A DNA stretch of 39,066 nucleotides, taken from contig QHZR01000018.1 of NCBI GenBank assembly GCA_003224755.1, positions 1 to 39,066 on the forward strand, given 5' to 3'. A model generated the notes under the pieces. The model was not told where the DNA came from, searched no databases, and worked only from the letters and a program-made list of their open reading frames with translations. Both the position numbers and the translations under genes were made by a program. Positions 38,766 to 39,066 of this stretch are shown here, in pieces. Origin of the DNA: Acidobacteriota bacterium. Lineage in GTDB: Bacteria > Acidobacteriota > Terriglobia > Terriglobales > Acidobacteriaceae. Within the stretch, counting starts at the first letter, position 1, and the number at the start of each line of letters is the position of its first letter.

Positions 38766-39066
38766 CTACTTCAATTCTTGCAACTTTCCCGCTGCCAATT
38801 GCGCCGCAGGTCCGGTCGGCGATTCCTTTTGGATTTGCTCGTACAGCTTCTTGGCATCGGCGGTCATGCCCGCGGCCTGATAAGTTTCGGCTAATGCCAT
38901 TTCGGCAGACGCTTTGCTGACGGTGCGGGTGGGCTTGTCAGTCAGTTGCTTGTAGAGATCTGTCGCGTCTTTGGTGCGATTCGAATTGCGATAGACCGAC
39001 GCCAGCGCCAGCTTTGCCAGCGAAGAAAGGTCTTCGTTGTGATATGCGGCAACAGTTTTCAATTCG
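38766..39066 (-). CDS. C-terminal end of a TPR-type protein, cut by the window edge
   Basis: The last 100 residues of a minus-strand gene are visible; it continues beyond base 39066. The segments SSLAKLALASVYRNSNRTKDATDLY, SKASAEMALAETYQAAGMTADAKKLYEQI and PAAQLAAGKLQEL are tetratricopeptide-like helices, resembling the YfgM/YbgF kind of periplasmic TPR protein. The Leu codon (TTG) at 39062 should not be taken as the start, because the frame is open to the edge. Confidence 0.75.
   Translation of the reverse strand, partial: ELKTVAAYHNEDLSSLAKLALASVYRNSNRTKDATDLYKQLTDKPTRTVSKASAEMALAETYQAAGMTADAKKLYEQIQKESPTGPAAQLAAGKLQELK

Overview
The window is 39 kb of a moderately GC-rich bacterial chromosome. 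It carries intact housekeeping genes (der, dinG, frr, gatB, dnaB, panB), queuosine and molybdenum-cofactor clusters, secreted TPR and OmpA-type envelope proteins, a response regulator with a PATAN (DUF4388) domain, and a Tat-exported isoquinoline-oxidoreductase-type molybdoenzyme. Together with the many short intergenic repeats, this set fits an Acidobacteriota member of the Terriglobia type, from soil or peat. That placement is inference from gene content and sequence style; no rRNA gene is present to confirm it. I saw no tRNA, rRNA, CRISPR array, transposase or prophage.

Layout. 0-9 kb: a DEAD-box RNA helicase, a small membrane protein, two decayed secreted-protein genes separated by GC-rich palindromes, an outer-membrane protein, an orphan ExbD, Der GTPase and a DinG-type helicase. 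9-12 kb: a VapBC toxin-antitoxin pair, then queD-queE-queC, which together make preQ0. 11.7-18.4 kb: a secreted TPR protein, then a plus-strand run of a PilT-like ATPase, moeA, moaC, a receiver-PATAN protein, mogA and a VTT-domain membrane protein. 18.4-24 kb, mostly minus strand: a DUF6580-like membrane protein, an OmpA-domain protein, a broken beta-propeller lipoprotein and a SulP permease. 24-30.3 kb: a gutted LacI regulator, an alpha/beta hydrolase, frr, a GyrI-like protein, gatB, an unrecognised conserved protein, a small membrane protein and a class I glutamine amidotransferase-like hydrolase. 30.5-39 kb: dnaB, a 1 kb stretch with no convincing protein gene but a strong minus-strand terminator, panB, an antitoxin remnant, a GH5 glycosidase, the iorB/iorA molybdoenzyme pair, a truncated beta-propeller and the end of a TPR gene.

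How genes work together. QueD, QueE and QueC perform consecutive steps to 7-cyano-7-deazaguanine. MoeA, MoaC and MogA make and insert the molybdopterin cofactor that the IorAB-type enzyme at 35.3-37.9 kb would need. VapB and VapC overlap by four bases and form one toxin-antitoxin operon.

The most unusual signal is the repeat landscape. Arrays of 7-bp or 8-bp tandem units, often in inverted pairs, sit at gene junctions. In queE and queC the 3' arm of the inverted pair contains the start codon, and queC has two alternative 3' arms, one of which would hide its ATG. Related repeat sequence also occurs inside conserved genes: a 7-bp array encodes part of the Der interdomain linker, and GC-rich palindrome-like sequence encodes in-frame insertions in MoeA and GatB. 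This resembles in principle the protein-coding palindromic elements of Rickettsia. Several accessory genes carry multiple frameshifts while all the conserved genes are intact.
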